54,176 bases of DNA from Candidatus Electrothrix aarhusensis (lineage in GTDB: Bacteria > Desulfobacterota > Desulfobulbia > Desulfobulbales > Desulfobulbaceae), in assembly GCA_004028505.1 (NCBI GenBank), contig MTKO01000067.1, positions 1 to 54,176 of the forward strand, in the 5' to 3' direction. Below, one piece after another: positions 1 to 9,530 of the stretch. How positions within the stretch are numbered: the stretch's first letter is position 1; each line of letters starts with the position of its first letter. The translations under genes were made by a program, and so were the position numbers. Below the pieces are notes generated by a model. It was not told the origin of the DNA. It did no database searches and saw only the letters and a list, made by a program, of their open reading frames with translations.

Positions 1-10
1 AACCGTTTAC

Positions 11-991
11 ATGGTCAAAGGAAAAGATTTTTACGGCGGCACCGTCACTGATGCCATTGCCGAAGCTTGTCAAAAGCTCTCGACTTCACAGCAAGGTCTG
101 GATATTGAAATCCTGGAGACCGGCTCGTCGGGGATTTTTGGATTATGTCGAAAAAAGGCACATATCCGAGTAACAAAAAAAGAAGGAGAAGGCTGTTCTG
201 CCGAGGGGCCGGGCGAGACGGAAGAAACCGCTCAACGCGGTAAAAAGACTGAGGTTGAGAAAAAGGCGGCAGTACCTGAACACGATGATGCTGTTGCAGG
301 GGAAACAGGAGCAGAAAAGAGAGGAGAAAAGGCGGCAGAACAGCCTGAAACATCCAGTGGATTTGCCCGGAAGAACAACGGGCGGAAAAGCGGGAAAAAA
401 GCAGCTCCAAAAACTGAACAACGAACTGATCGACGTACAGAGGCGGAATTGCCTCTGCCTGAACCTCCTTCTGACGAGGTGCTAGCGGAAATTCAGAGCG
501 ACATCAATGCGATGCTCAACATTATGGGCTTTCCGTCAACCGTAACGGTTACGCTGAACAATCATACTGTTGCCTGTCATATCAGCGGCGAGTACGAAGA
601 AGAGCTTGTTGGCAGAGAAGGTCGGACCCTGGATAGCCTGCAATACCTGCTGCGCAAAATAACCTCAAGGCGTCTGCCAGACCGGATCATGCTTTCTCTT
701 GACGTGGGCATGTACCGGGAACGACGAGCTGAGGAACTGAAAGAACTCGCTCTGGAGCTTGCCGCCCGGGTCAGGGAAGAAGGAAAAACCCAGGCGATTC
801 CGGCCTTGAATCCCTCGGAGCGTCGGGTTGTTCATATGATTTTGCAGGATGATAACACCATCCGTAGTCGTTCTGTGGGAGCAGGTTTATTTAAGAAGGT
901 CCTGATTTATAAGCCGGGCAAAAAGAAACCCTATGCGCGAAAGGGAAAGGGAAAAAAGGAGCAACAGACTGACAGTGCTTCCGACACCTGA
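11..991 (+). CDS. jag: Jag/KhpB RNA-binding protein (SpoIIIJ-associated)
   Basis: A 326-residue RNA-binding protein of the Jag/KhpB family, which binds RNA and is normally encoded beside the YidC membrane insertase. The first ~55 residues match the Jag N-terminal domain (MVKGKDFYGGTVTDAI, then an EILETGSSGIFGL-type segment). A long Lys/Glu/Ala-rich, low-complexity linker follows (~55-150). The C-terminal half has a KH-like domain (LVGREGRTLDSLQYLLRKI near residue 200) and an R3H-like segment (NPSERRVVHMIL near 270). It ends in a very basic tail. The ATG at 11 lies almost at the window edge, so the upstream signal cannot be judged. It overlaps the start of mnmE, the usual jag-mnmE order in many bacteria. 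I am confident of the family; the exact role here is inferred. Confidence 0.93.
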   Translation: MVKGKDFYGGTVTDAIAEACQKLSTSQQGLDIEILETGSSGIFGLCRKKAHIRVTKKEGEGCSAEGPGETEETAQRGKKTEVEKKAAVPEHDDAVAGETGAEKRGEKAAEQPETSSGFARKNNGRKSGKKAAPKTEQRTDRRTEAELPLPEPPSDEVLAEIQSDINAMLNIMGFPSTVTVTLNNHTVACHISGEYEEELVGREGRTLDSLQYLLRKITSRRLPDRIMLSLDVGMYRERRAEELKELALELAARVREEGKTQAIPALNPSERRVVHMILQDDNTIRSRSVGAGLFKKVLIYKPGKKKPYARKGKGKKEQQTDSASDT

Positions 992-2432
992 TGATACAAG
1001 AGATATTATAGATACCATCGCCGCTATTGCTACAGCTCCGGGTGTTGGCGGCATTGGTGTTATTCGTATCAGCGGTGCTGCTGCTGCTGTTGTTCTGCGC
1101 AGACTTTTTATACCGCATAGACAGGAAAGCCTACATCCTGATGGATCCTTTCGCAGTCATAAACTTTGCTACGGTACTGTGAGGGATCGTCACGGGGCTG
1201 TTCTTGACGAGGTCATGGCCGTTTTTATGCGGGCTCCGCATACCTATACCCGTGAAGACGTGGCAGAAATACAGTGCCACGGCAGTTATCTGGTGCTGCA
1301 GGCAATTTTAGCGGAGATTCTTGCTGTCGGAGCTCGGGCTGCTGAGCCCGGTGAATTCACTAAACGGGCCTTTCTTGCCGGTCGCATTGATTTGACGCAG
1401 GCCGAGGCTGTTATCGACCTTCTTCAGGCTCAAAGTATGGGTGGGGTTGAATTGGCTGTGGGGCAGTTGCGGGGTGAGTTGTACGAGCGCATTGCCGCGA
1501 TCCGGGATGCGCTTGTCGAATTGCTGGCAATAGTTGAACTGGCCCTTGATTTTCCTGATGATGAAACGGATATCCTTGTTGCTGACCATCTCCTCGGACA
1601 AGTGCAGGAGCAGGTCGTGGAGCCCCTCCAGCTCCTGCTTGCTTTAGCGGACCAGGGCAGGGTGATTCGCGAGGGAGTAAAGGCGGTTATTGCGGGACGC
1701 CCCAATGTGGGGAAGTCAAGCCTGCTGAATCAGCTGCTCCAGGAAGAACGTGCTCTCGTCACCGAGATTCCAGGAACAACACGGGATACCATTGAGGAAC
1801 TCATTTCTGTGCATGGAATTCCTGTCCATCTTGTTGACACGGCCGGTATTCGGGATCATGAGGATGCAGTTGAGGAGCTGGGAATCGAGCGGGCCCGTCA
1901 GAAAATGCGGGAAGCAGATTTCGTCCTCTTTGTTGTTGATGCGAGTCAGGGGTTGAGTGCAATTGATCGAAGTTTATATGCCTCATTGGATGACCGCAAG
2001 AGGATAGTGGTGCTGAATAAGATAGACAAGATAGACAAGATAGACAAGATAGGTGTCACAGATAAGAGTACTGATGAGAGCCCATTGCAGGAATTGAGCA
2101 ATTTTTTTGGTGCGGTCCCGCAGGTACAGACGGCGGCAAAAACAGGCGTCGGCATCGCGCAATTGCGAGACACGCTGTATCAGACCATAATCGGTGAAGA
2201 AGAGATGAGTGAGCGAATTTCCTGTGCCCCGAATCTTCGCCATAAAATGATTCTGGAAAAGACGCTGGCCGCCTGTTTCCAAGTCAAGGAGACCTTGGTG
2301 ACAGGAGTACCTGCTGATCTCTTGGCGGTTGATCTGCGAGTAGCCTTGGACCATCTTGCTGATATTGTCGGGTTGACTACGCCGGATGATGTCCTTGATG
2401 TTCTTTTCAGTCGGTTTTGTCTCGGGAAATAA
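975..2432 (+). CDS. mnmE: tRNA modification GTPase MnmE
   Basis: MnmE works with MnmG to build the 5-aminomethyl-type modification at wobble U34 of tRNA. The N-terminal formyl-THF-binding domain begins IIDTIAAIATAPGVGGIGVI. The G domain has the P-loop GRPNVGKSS, the DTAG switch and an NKID G4 motif, and the C-terminus is FCLGK with the conserved Cys. The frame is open back to an ATG at 933, but the residues added there (REREREKRSN) are just jag's basic tail read in another frame. I prefer the GTG at 975, which has AGGAG at 957-961, though a 13-nt gap is long. The G4 motif is extended by an in-frame 9-bp tandem repeat giving NKIDKIDKIDKI (see repeat at 2021-2052). Confidence 0.93.
   Translation: MLPTPDDTRDIIDTIAAIATAPGVGGIGVIRISGAAAAVVLRRLFIPHRQESLHPDGSFRSHKLCYGTVRDRHGAVLDEVMAVFMRAPHTYTREDVAEIQCHGSYLVLQAILAEILAVGARAAEPGEFTKRAFLAGRIDLTQAEAVIDLLQAQSMGGVELAVGQLRGELYERIAAIRDALVELLAIVELALDFPDDETDILVADHLLGQVQEQVVEPLQLLLALADQGRVIREGVKAVIAGRPNVGKSSLLNQLLQEERALVTEIPGTTRDTIEELISVHGIPVHLVDTAGIRDHEDAVEELGIERARQKMREADFVLFVVDASQGLSAIDRSLYASLDDRKRIVVLNKIDKIDKIDKIGVTDKSTDESPLQELSNFFGAVPQVQTAAKTGVGIAQLRDTLYQTIIGEEEMSERISCAPNLRHKMILEKTLAACFQVKETLVTGVPADLLAVDLRVALDHLADIVGLTTPDDVLDVLFSRFCLGK
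2021..2052 (+). repeat. 9-bp tandem repeat inside the mnmE G4 motif
   Basis: The unit GATAGACAA occurs three times in a row (2021, 2030, 2039), followed by a partial GATAG copy. It encodes repeated Lys-Ile-Asp directly at the NKxD guanine-specificity motif of MnmE. The repeat keeps the reading frame, so copy-number change would add or remove KID triplets in the loop after the G4 motif. Confidence 0.9.
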
Positions 2433-2665
2433 TCTTGGCAGGTTTACTTTGAGATATCGTATTCAGAGTAAAAAGGAGTAAAAAAAATTGAACCTTTCCG
2501 GGGCTGGATGCGCTTTTCTGCTTGACATTTATACCTAACACATTGTAGTAAGTATAATGTGATTCTGTATAAGTGTGGAGGTTAACTCCTTCGTAATTAT
2601 ACAGGAAATCGGGTTGGATTTTTGAATTTTGCGATAAAAACCATAAGTTTTTTGGAGGAGAAATT

Positions 2666-2875
2666 ATGGAAATCAGATTAAACGGAGAGTCTCGTTTTAT
2701 CGATCAGGTAACGAAAATGAGTGTAGCCGGTTTGCTTGAAATGGAACAGGTTGCATCCCCTGAAATGGTAGCAGTGCAGCTGAATGGTGAGATCGTTGAT
2801 CGAGGCACCTACCATAATACCATGATTGTAGATAGGAATGAGGTCGATTTCCTGTATTTTATGGCAGGTGGTTGA
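2666..2875 (+). CDS. thiS: ThiS/MoaD-like sulfur-carrier protein
   Basis: A 69-residue ubiquitin-fold sulfur carrier ending in the diagnostic C-terminal Gly-Gly (FMAGG then stop), the group that is adenylated by an E1-like enzyme and converted to a thiocarboxylate. The start is well supported by TTGGAGGAG just upstream of the ATG at 2666. The 233-bp leader (2433-2665) holds TTGACA at 2522 and TATAAT at 2553, but their 25-bp spacing is wrong for one promoter, so I do not call it. Next come an E1-like protein, a JAMM peptidase and a sulfite reductase-TusA fusion. That context points to sulfur transfer for cysteine or homocysteine synthesis rather than thiamine alone; the symbol is by family only. 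Confidence 0.85.
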   Translation: MEIRLNGESRFIDQVTKMSVAGLLEMEQVASPEMVAVQLNGEIVDRGTYHNTMIVDRNEVDFLYFMAGG

Positions 2876-3084
2876 TAAGGGTCAGTGCCCTTGGCAGTAT
2901 TGAACAGAGTAGGTGAAAATGGTGGAGCAAAATATCCTATTGCTGAACGATTTGAATGCGTTAAGTATTTCGGGTTTGCCGTTTTCAGAAAGCCTTGCAC
3001 GGGATGCGCAATGTTATAATATGTATAATATTTTTCATCCCGTGCATAATGTACGCATAATTAACTCATTATCTCTACATATTG

Positions 3085-3876
3085 ATGGTGCAGATGGTAC
3101 AATTAACCGACAAGCAGCAGGAGCGATATAGTCGTCATATCCTTCTTCAGGAAGTAGGGGCAGAAGGACAGGAAAAGTTACTGAATGCTAAGGTGCTGGT
3201 CGTCGGTACAGGGGGATTGGGTTCTCCTAATTCGTTATACCTGACAGCTGCTGGAGTTGGCACTGTCGGTATTGTTGATGCTGATGTGGTTGATGTTTCC
3301 AACCTGCAACGGCAGATAGCGCATTCAACCAATGACTTGGATCGTGCTAAGGTTGAATCTGCGGCTGAAAAAATGCGTGCCCTCAATCCTGATGTCGAGG
3401 TGAGGCCGTACCGCCTCTATTTGGATGCCTCGAATATTGATGAAATTATTCGAGAATATGATTTTGTCATTGATGGCAGTGATAATTTCGCAACCAAATT
3501 TCTTGTCAACGATGCCTGTGTCTTGGCCGGTATCCCCTTTTCACATGGTGGTATTCTTCGCTTTAACGGTCAGACTATGACCGTGTTGCCTGGCCAGACT
3601 GCCTGTTATCGTTGTTCTTTCAGGGAGCCTCCACCGAATCCCGTCGGGTGCTCACGGGCCGGTATCTTGGGCGCAGTTGCTGGCATGCTGGGTACGATTC
3701 AGGCTGCTGAAGCCCTCAAATTTATAACCGGTGCCGGAACCTTGCTTACTGATGCCCTGCTGACCTTTGATGCAGCAACCATGAATTTCAGGCGGGTGCC
3801 TCTGAAGAGACGTTCGGATTGCCCTGTCTGTGGAGAAAATCCTACGATTAGCAGCCTTGAGGAGCATCACGGATAG
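3085..3876 (+). CDS. ThiF/MoeB/HesA-family E1-like adenylyltransferase
   Basis: An E1-like enzyme that adenylates the C-terminal glycine of a ThiS/MoaD-type carrier. Visible motifs are the N-terminal ERYSRHILLQEVG signature, the nucleotide loop GTGGLGSP (~41-48), the Asp-rich IDGSDNF segment, and two CxxC zinc pairs (CYRC and CPVC). The conserved GCSRAGILGAVAGMLG stretch follows the first pair. A TTG at 3082, an ATG at 3085 and an ATG at 3094 are all possible starts. None has a good ribosome site, and the family usually begins close to LTDKQQERYSRH, so 3085 or 3094 is likely. The partner is presumably the carrier encoded at 2666. MoeB, ThiF and HesA cannot be separated by eye. Confidence 0.88.
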   Translation: MVQMVQLTDKQQERYSRHILLQEVGAEGQEKLLNAKVLVVGTGGLGSPNSLYLTAAGVGTVGIVDADVVDVSNLQRQIAHSTNDLDRAKVESAAEKMRALNPDVEVRPYRLYLDASNIDEIIREYDFVIDGSDNFATKFLVNDACVLAGIPFSHGGILRFNGQTMTVLPGQTACYRCSFREPPPNPVGCSRAGILGAVAGMLGTIQAAEALKFITGAGTLLTDALLTFDAATMNFRRVPLKRRSDCPVCGENPTISSLEEHHG

Positions 3877-3942
3877 CCTGCGATTCGTCAGTTTGAAGTA
3901 TTTGAGGCGCATTTGAGGTGTTTCTGTGTCTCGTTTTTTCTT

Positions 3943-4341
3943 ATGGAATTTAAAATAACCCGGCAGGTTCTCTCTGGAATGGTGGCGCATAGTAGGGAGG
4001 TTGCCCCCTGTGAGGCCTGTGGCTATTTGGCTGAGCGGAATGGTCTGGTGGAGCAAATGTTTCGCCTGACAAATGTGGATCAGGCTCCTGACCACTTCAG
4101 TATGGATCCGGCGGAGCAGTTCAGTGCTATCCGGGAAATGCGAGACCAGGGCCTGAGACTTCGGGCTGTCTATCATTCACACCCTGAGACCCCGGCTCGT
4201 CCTTCACCGGAAGACATTCGTCATGCCATTGATCCTCATATCAGTTATCTTATTATCTCTCTTTTGACCTGCAAGCGACCAGTCCGTTCTTTTCGTATTC
4301 AACAGGGGGTCTTAAAAGAGGAGACAATGGTTATTTCTTGA
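3943..4341 (+). CDS. JAMM/MPN-family metallopeptidase (Mec-like)
   Basis: A 132-residue zinc peptidase of the JAB1/MPN/JAMM fold. The signature is complete: Glu24, then HSH at 78-80, seven residues, Ser88, two residues, Asp91. In the CysO/Mec and HcyS/HcyD systems such enzymes release an amino acid attached to the carrier's C-terminus, or process the carrier to expose Gly-Gly. Here the carrier already ends in Gly-Gly, so hydrolysis of a carrier-amino-acid adduct is the more natural guess. The frame extends upstream to a TTG at 3913, but the ATG at 3943 gives the usual family N-terminus. It lies between the E1-like gene and the reductase gene. Confidence 0.87.
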   Translation: MEFKITRQVLSGMVAHSREVAPCEACGYLAERNGLVEQMFRLTNVDQAPDHFSMDPAEQFSAIREMRDQGLRLRAVYHSHPETPARPSPEDIRHAIDPHISYLIISLLTCKRPVRSFRIQQGVLKEETMVIS

Positions 4342-4455
4342 AATTATCGCTTTAAATTATCTTTTAAACAGCGAGAAAAAACTATCTTGCGGAAAGAAAC
4401 CACAGTAATGACCTTGAATGCATGAGAATACATCATATATCAGAATGAGGGGATC

Positions 4456-6891
4456 ATGATACATTATGCGTTGCCGCCATCCTTGGAGAACGAGATCTTT
4501 CGTTTTGAACAAGAATTTGCAGAGTTTAGGGCAGGACGACTTCATGAAACCGCATTCACCGCCAAGCGAGTGAAAATGGGGGTTTACCTTGAAAGGAATC
4601 GCTCAACCTATATGTGTCGTATTCGCTGTAGCGGCAATATCATTACCCCGAAGCAGCTTGCCGGTATTGCGTCCCTTGCCAAGATATACGGTAATGGAAA
4701 GGTTCATGTGACCACAAGGGCTGAAGTGCAATTGTACAGAATTGAGGAGCAGGATGTTATCTCAGTTCTGAGGAAGCTGAAAAAGATCAGCCTGTCCTGT
4801 AAAGGTGGTGGCGGCAATACCGTCCGCAATATTATCGCTAATCACGATTCGGGAATCAGCACAGAGGAAGTCTTTGATGTGCAGCCCTGTTTACTGGCTC
4901 TGACGGAACGTTTGCTGAAGGAATCCGACAGCTGGGAACTGCCGAGAAAAATGAAGATCGCTTTCTGTTCCCTTGCCGTAGAGGCGGCCTTTGGATTTAT
5001 TCAGGATGTCGGCTTTATTGCCCATCTGAATGCGGAAGGAAAACAAGGCTTCAGGGTTTATATCGGAGGCGGCTTGGGAGCCCACCCTAAGGTCGGTGTG
5101 CAGCTGCATGAATTTGTTCATCAGGAAGAAGTCTATAATGTGGTGAGAGCGGTTAAAAATATGTTCCATCTCTATGGAAACCGGAGGAATAAGCATCGCA
5201 ACCGAATAAAATTTCTTCTTCATGATGATCTTGGCACTTCCGCCTTTCGCACGTATTACCGCCAAGAACTGAATAAGGTGCTTGAACACAGATACGAGAA
5301 GTTGGATATTGCTGCTATCGATAATTCTGAAAATGCAGAGAGAAATATCGTACTAGCGCCTGAGTCCGAGAATTTGGACGATTTTCGAACCTGGAAAAAA
5401 AGGCATGTTGTCAGGCAGCGGCAGAAGGGATTGTGTCAGATTAAATTAGCGCTTTTTTCAGGAAATTTGTCTGCGGAAGATTGCAGTGCGCTGGAAAAAT
5501 TTCTTCGCCCTTTTGGTGAAAATACTTTGCGCTTTGGTACAGATCAGAACCTGTACCTCATTAATATCCCAGAGAAGTTCCTGGCAAATGTGTACAAGGA
5601 GATCCTCGGGTACAGCACCTTGAGCGACAGACCCATGCTCTATGGCAATTTGGTTGCCTGTGCAGGCAGCCAAGGCTGTCAGGTCGGCCTTACTGCTCCT
5701 CAGGCGGTTTCAGAGGCTGTTTTTAAATATCTGGATACTGTTGCAGCAGCGGACTTTTGTCCTCCCAATGATATTATGATACGCATCAGTGGGTGTCCGA
5801 ATGCATGTACTAACCACTGGATAGCTGATCTCGGCTTTTACGGCAAGGTACGGAGGGTGGAGGGACATCTTATTCCTACCTATAATGTCGTTGGTAACGG
5901 AGGGATGTACCGGGGAACGCTCAGGATCGCTGAAAAAGCGGGCTGGGTACATGCCTATGATCTGCCTCGATTTATCACTGAAGTTATGCGTCGTTATGCT
6001 CATTTTAAGGAGCACTCTGAAGGCATTGTTAATTTTCATGATTACTGGCGCAGCGGCGCTAGAGATATTATCACTGAATTATGTACCTCCGGCTATAATT
6101 ATATTCCAACCTTTGCCGAAGATAAGAATTATTATTTTGATCATGGCGCTGACCAGCTCTTTTCCCTGAAGGGCGTTGGTCACGAAGAATGTTCTGCTGG
6201 AGTCTATGACATCATTGATGTTGATAATAAGATTGTCAGGAAAAATCTCCTCCGGCTGGTAGCAGAGAAAGATTTGGATGATAATTCTTTGGATACCTTG
6301 CTCCGCAGTACCCTGTTCCATGCTGCTCAAATGCTTTTGGTAACACGGGGCGAAGAGCCAAAAACAGCGACAGAGGTCTATAGCTTATTCACCCAGCATT
6401 TCCTGGATACCGGCCTTGTTGCAGACGTTCACCGTCCCCTTATTGCGTTAGCTGGCCAATCTCAGACTCAGGATGAGGCCGAATCTCTCTGCGGACAAAA
6501 GAAGCAGATTATCGCTTTTGGCGAGGAGCTTACAGCACTGTATAAGAACATGGATAATACCATGCGGTTTCCTGGCGAGCACGAAAACATGATGATCAAA
6601 GCTGCGAATCAGAAGGACGAGTCACCTGTTCCTCCTGCTGTCCATGCGAGCATACCGAATAGGAACAGACCGGACAGATTTAAGGATCTGAGCGGTGTTA
6701 AATGTCCAGTGAATTTTGCTCAGATCAAGGTGCAGCTCTTTGCTATGAGCTCCGGTGAAACCTTGGAGGTTATTTTGGATGACGGTGCGCCTATTGATAA
6801 TGTTCCTATATCGGTTACATCAGAGGGGCATAGTGTGCTTTGCCAAGAAAAAAGCGGAGAGCAGTGGACGGTTTTGATCCAAAAAGCCTGA
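4456..6891 (+). CDS. Siroheme sulfite/nitrite reductase fused to a TusA domain
   Basis: An 811-residue multidomain protein. Residues ~1-540 form a siroheme-[4Fe-4S] sulfite/nitrite reductase. The ferredoxin-like half-domains surround the cluster motif Cys402-x5-Cys408 and Cys447-x3-Cys451 (GCPNACTNHW). Residues ~585-700 are helical and resemble a HEPN domain, a tentative call. The C-terminal ~75 residues are TusA-like, with the sulfur-carrying Cys750 in KCPVNFAQIK, where CPxP has become CPVN. The likely role is six-electron reduction of sulfite, with the product handed via TusA to the carrier made by the upstream genes. GAGGGG precedes the ATG at 4456. The fusion physically links sulfide production to persulfide transfer; nitrite as substrate cannot be excluded. 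Confidence 0.88.
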   Translation: MIHYALPPSLENEIFRFEQEFAEFRAGRLHETAFTAKRVKMGVYLERNRSTYMCRIRCSGNIITPKQLAGIASLAKIYGNGKVHVTTRAEVQLYRIEEQDVISVLRKLKKISLSCKGGGGNTVRNIIANHDSGISTEEVFDVQPCLLALTERLLKESDSWELPRKMKIAFCSLAVEAAFGFIQDVGFIAHLNAEGKQGFRVYIGGGLGAHPKVGVQLHEFVHQEEVYNVVRAVKNMFHLYGNRRNKHRNRIKFLLHDDLGTSAFRTYYRQELNKVLEHRYEKLDIAAIDNSENAERNIVLAPESENLDDFRTWKKRHVVRQRQKGLCQIKLALFSGNLSAEDCSALEKFLRPFGENTLRFGTDQNLYLINIPEKFLANVYKEILGYSTLSDRPMLYGNLVACAGSQGCQVGLTAPQAVSEAVFKYLDTVAAADFCPPNDIMIRISGCPNACTNHWIADLGFYGKVRRVEGHLIPTYNVVGNGGMYRGTLRIAEKAGWVHAYDLPRFITEVMRRYAHFKEHSEGIVNFHDYWRSGARDIITELCTSGYNYIPTFAEDKNYYFDHGADQLFSLKGVGHEECSAGVYDIIDVDNKIVRKNLLRLVAEKDLDDNSLDTLLRSTLFHAAQMLLVTRGEEPKTATEVYSLFTQHFLDTGLVADVHRPLIALAGQSQTQDEAESLCGQKKQIIAFGEELTALYKNMDNTMRFPGEHENMMIKAANQKDESPVPPAVHASIPNRNRPDRFKDLSGVKCPVNFAQIKVQLFAMSSGETLEVILDDGAPIDNVPISVTSEGHSVLCQEKSGEQWTVLIQKA

Positions 6892-6987
6892 CGATTTTAT
6901 CGAGAAATAATATATCAAAGATATCTCACCGTATCGAGTTGAAAAAGTAGAAAATGCTCCAATCCCCTCATTGAGAATCGACGAGTT

Positions 6988-8166
6988 ATGAAGCTGCACG
7001 AATATCAGGCGAAAAAATTATTCAGTCGCTATGGGCTCCCTATACCAGAAGGGTATTTGGCGGAAACACCGGAAGATGCCATGAAATACCTGGACAGCCT
7101 AGACAGTTTGGATAGGAGTGGCTTTCCTGTTGCTGTTAAGGCGCAGGTACACGCAGGTGGTCGGGGGAAGGCTGGCGGTATTCGTATTGCCAAGAATCTG
7201 GATGAAGGGCGTGCGATGGTGCAGGCCATTCACGGCATGACCTTGAAAACAGCCCAGACAGGAGAGGACGGTATCAAGGTGAATAAGCTCCTGCTGGAAA
7301 AGGGCGTTGATATTGAGCAGGAGTTCTACCTTTCCATCCTGCCAGATTCCTCAACAGCCTCCTTACTTATTATCGCCTCGGCAGAAGGGGGGATGGATAT
7401 TGAGGAGGTGGCGGCAACCCGGCCTGAAAAAATTATCAGGGTTCGGGTTAATCCTCTGGGGGGGCTTCAGGCATATCAGCGGCGGCGAATCGCTTACGGC
7501 CTTGGTTTGACCGGTGAGTTCAGCACTTCGTTTTCCTCTTTCCTTACAGGCCTGTATCAGGCCGTAGTGGAGAATGATCTCCTCTTGGCTGAGATCAATC
7601 CTCTGGTTCTGACAGCTGATGGTACGTTTTGTCTGATTGATGCTAAGGCTGAGGTGGATGCCAACGCTTTATTTCGCCAAAAAGAGCTGGCCGCTCTCTA
7701 TGACAGCTCCGAGGATGATCATCTGGAGGTGGAGGCCCGTAAACATGGGCTGAACTACATCAGGCTGCATGGAAATATCGGGACGATCGTTAACGGTGCC
7801 GGTCTGGCTATGGCAAGCATGGATATTATTCAGCAGGCTGGTGCGGAACCTGCCAACTTTCTTGATGTAGGAGGCGGGGCCAATGAAACCATGATTGAAA
7901 ATGGTTTTCGCATCCTGCTTTCAGACCCACAGGTGGAAGCGATCCTCATTAATATTTTTGGTGGAATCCTGCGCTGCGACATCCTGGCTACCGGTGTTGT
8001 GGAGGCGGCAAAAAAAGTCGGGCTCCGGCTTCCTGTGGTTGTCCGCATGGAAGGAACCAATGCGAAGCAAGGAAGAAAAATATTGGCCGAATCTGGACTT
8101 GAGCTGATAACAGCGACAGATCTTAATGATGCGTCAATAAAGCTTAAGGAATTATGCCTTGCCTGA
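6988..8166 (+). CDS. sucC: Succinate-CoA ligase (ADP-forming) subunit beta
   Basis: The beta subunit of the TCA-cycle enzyme that interconverts succinyl-CoA and succinate with substrate-level phosphorylation. The 392-residue length is normal. Family features are MKLHEYQAKKLFSRYG at the N-terminus, the ATP-grasp segment VKAQVHAGGRGKAGG, the AEINPL motif and the GGILRCD segment near the C-terminus. A short DSLDSLDRS insert precedes the first lysine of the ATP-grasp domain. Its alpha partner sucD begins only at 9556, because a DUF1566 gene sits between them on the same strand. sucC and sucD are usually adjacent. Confidence 0.96.
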   Translation: MKLHEYQAKKLFSRYGLPIPEGYLAETPEDAMKYLDSLDSLDRSGFPVAVKAQVHAGGRGKAGGIRIAKNLDEGRAMVQAIHGMTLKTAQTGEDGIKVNKLLLEKGVDIEQEFYLSILPDSSTASLLIIASAEGGMDIEEVAATRPEKIIRVRVNPLGGLQAYQRRRIAYGLGLTGEFSTSFSSFLTGLYQAVVENDLLLAEINPLVLTADGTFCLIDAKAEVDANALFRQKELAALYDSSEDDHLEVEARKHGLNYIRLHGNIGTIVNGAGLAMASMDIIQQAGAEPANFLDVGGGANETMIENGFRILLSDPQVEAILINIFGGILRCDILATGVVEAAKKVGLRLPVVVRMEGTNAKQGRKILAESGLELITATDLNDASIKLKELCLA

Positions 8167-8202
8167 TGCCGCAACAAAAAAAGGGAAGGGAAGGAAAAGC
8201 GA

Positions 8203-9530
8203 ATGAAAAAATATATCAAGCCGGTCGCAATAGGGCTATTGCTGACAGGGTTGCTCCTGACAACCGGTGCAATCGGTGTGTCGGGCTTCGGGGAGAAAAG
8301 TGCCGAAGCAGCAGAAAACACTGAAGCTGCGGCTGTGCAGAGTGCTCTGTCTCTGTTGCTTTTAACGGGTTCGTCAGCAACAGAAACAACGCTGAACTAT
8401 CCGATTGTGGATACAGGAGTCAGTACTTATTATAGCAATAACTCTCTCTTGACCTCCGCACCGGCGACCGGTGAAGCCTTTTACGGCCAGGATGCCCACT
8501 ACAACGGTAATCAGCCTCGTATACGGATAACAAGGACGGGACTGTAACCGATAATGTCACCGGCCTGATGTGGCAGCAGGATATGGGCGACAAGATGACT
8601 TGGACCGAGGCCAATGCCCGTGCCTCCACGTTGAACCTCGCCGAATATGATGACTGGAGATTGCCCACGATCAAGGAGCTGTATTCTCTGATTCTCTTCA
8701 CCGGAGCTAAGGGGGACGGCAGCGATCCAGACACTTATACCCTGTTTATCGATACCGATTATTTTACCCAGCCCTTTGGTGACACGGCAAACACCGAAGA
8801 ACGGATTATAGATGCCCAGACTTGGTCGGCCACTGAGTATGTGGGCACGACAATGGGTGGAGATGCAACCGTGTTCGGGGTCAATTTCATTGATGGCAGG
8901 ATCAAAGGCTATCCGAAATATGATCCGCCTGCGAACACCGCCAGTGAAGGCACTGCGTATTTTCGTTTTGTACGCAGCAATACCGATTATGGGACAAATA
9001 ATTTTGTAGACAACGGCAACGGCACGATTTCCGACCAAGCCACTGGCCTGATGTGGCAGCAGGCGGATGACGGGACAGCACGGGATTGGGAAGACGCTCT
9101 TGCCTATGCCCAAGGACTTGATCTGGCCGGGCATGATGACTGGCGGCTCCCTAATGCCAAGGAATTGCAAAGCATCGTGGATTATACCCGCTCCCCAGAC
9201 GAGACAGAACCAGTTATGCTTGCGATTGATCCGCTGTTTTCCACAACGGAGATTGAGGATCCAGACGGGAAGCCGCAGTATCCGTATTTCTGGACCGGAA
9301 CCACGCACATAGACAGTTATAATCCTGTGGTCTATGACAAGGCGGTGTATATTGCTTTCGGCGAGGCCCAAGGTAAGATGAACGATGTGCTGTATGATGT
9401 CCACGGTGCTGGAGCGCAACGCAGTGATCCCAAATCCGGTAATTCTGGTGATTTTCCCGACTACATCGGCCCCCAAGGAGATGTCCGTTATATGCTGAAT
9501 TATGTACGATGTGTCCGCGATATAAATTAA
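8203..9530 (+). CDS. Secreted DUF1566 (Lcl C-terminal domain) protein, frameshifted
   Basis: An exported protein with two DUF1566 repeats, read in two frames: 8203-8547 and from 8511 to 9530. The first part has a signal peptide (MKKYIKP, then a hydrophobic stretch to about residue 30). The second carries two copies of the family pattern YTDNxDGTVTDNxTGLMWQQ followed by [12 protein letters not shown]. The second frame has a stop at 8508 but reads [12 protein letters not shown] from 8517, so the shift lies between 8511 and 8520. One added T (CCTCG to CCTTCG) rejoins the frames. The function of the family is poorly known; roles at the cell surface or in adhesion have been suggested. It interrupts sucC-sucD. 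The break may be an assembly error. Confidence 0.8.

Noticed and set aside
2522..2558. Promoter TTGACA ... TATAAT upstream of thiS
   Set aside because: The two boxes are 25 bp apart, too far for one sigma-70 promoter, and neither has a good partner at 16-18 bp.
2433..2665. Thiamine (TPP) riboswitch upstream of the thiS-like gene
   Set aside because: The conserved CTGAGA and ACC...GAA-type elements of the TPP aptamer are not present, and the gene context is sulfur transfer rather than thiamine synthesis.
2913..3131. 72-codon frame between the carrier and E1-like genes
   Set aside because: It overlaps the E1-like start, has no good ribosome site and resembles no family.
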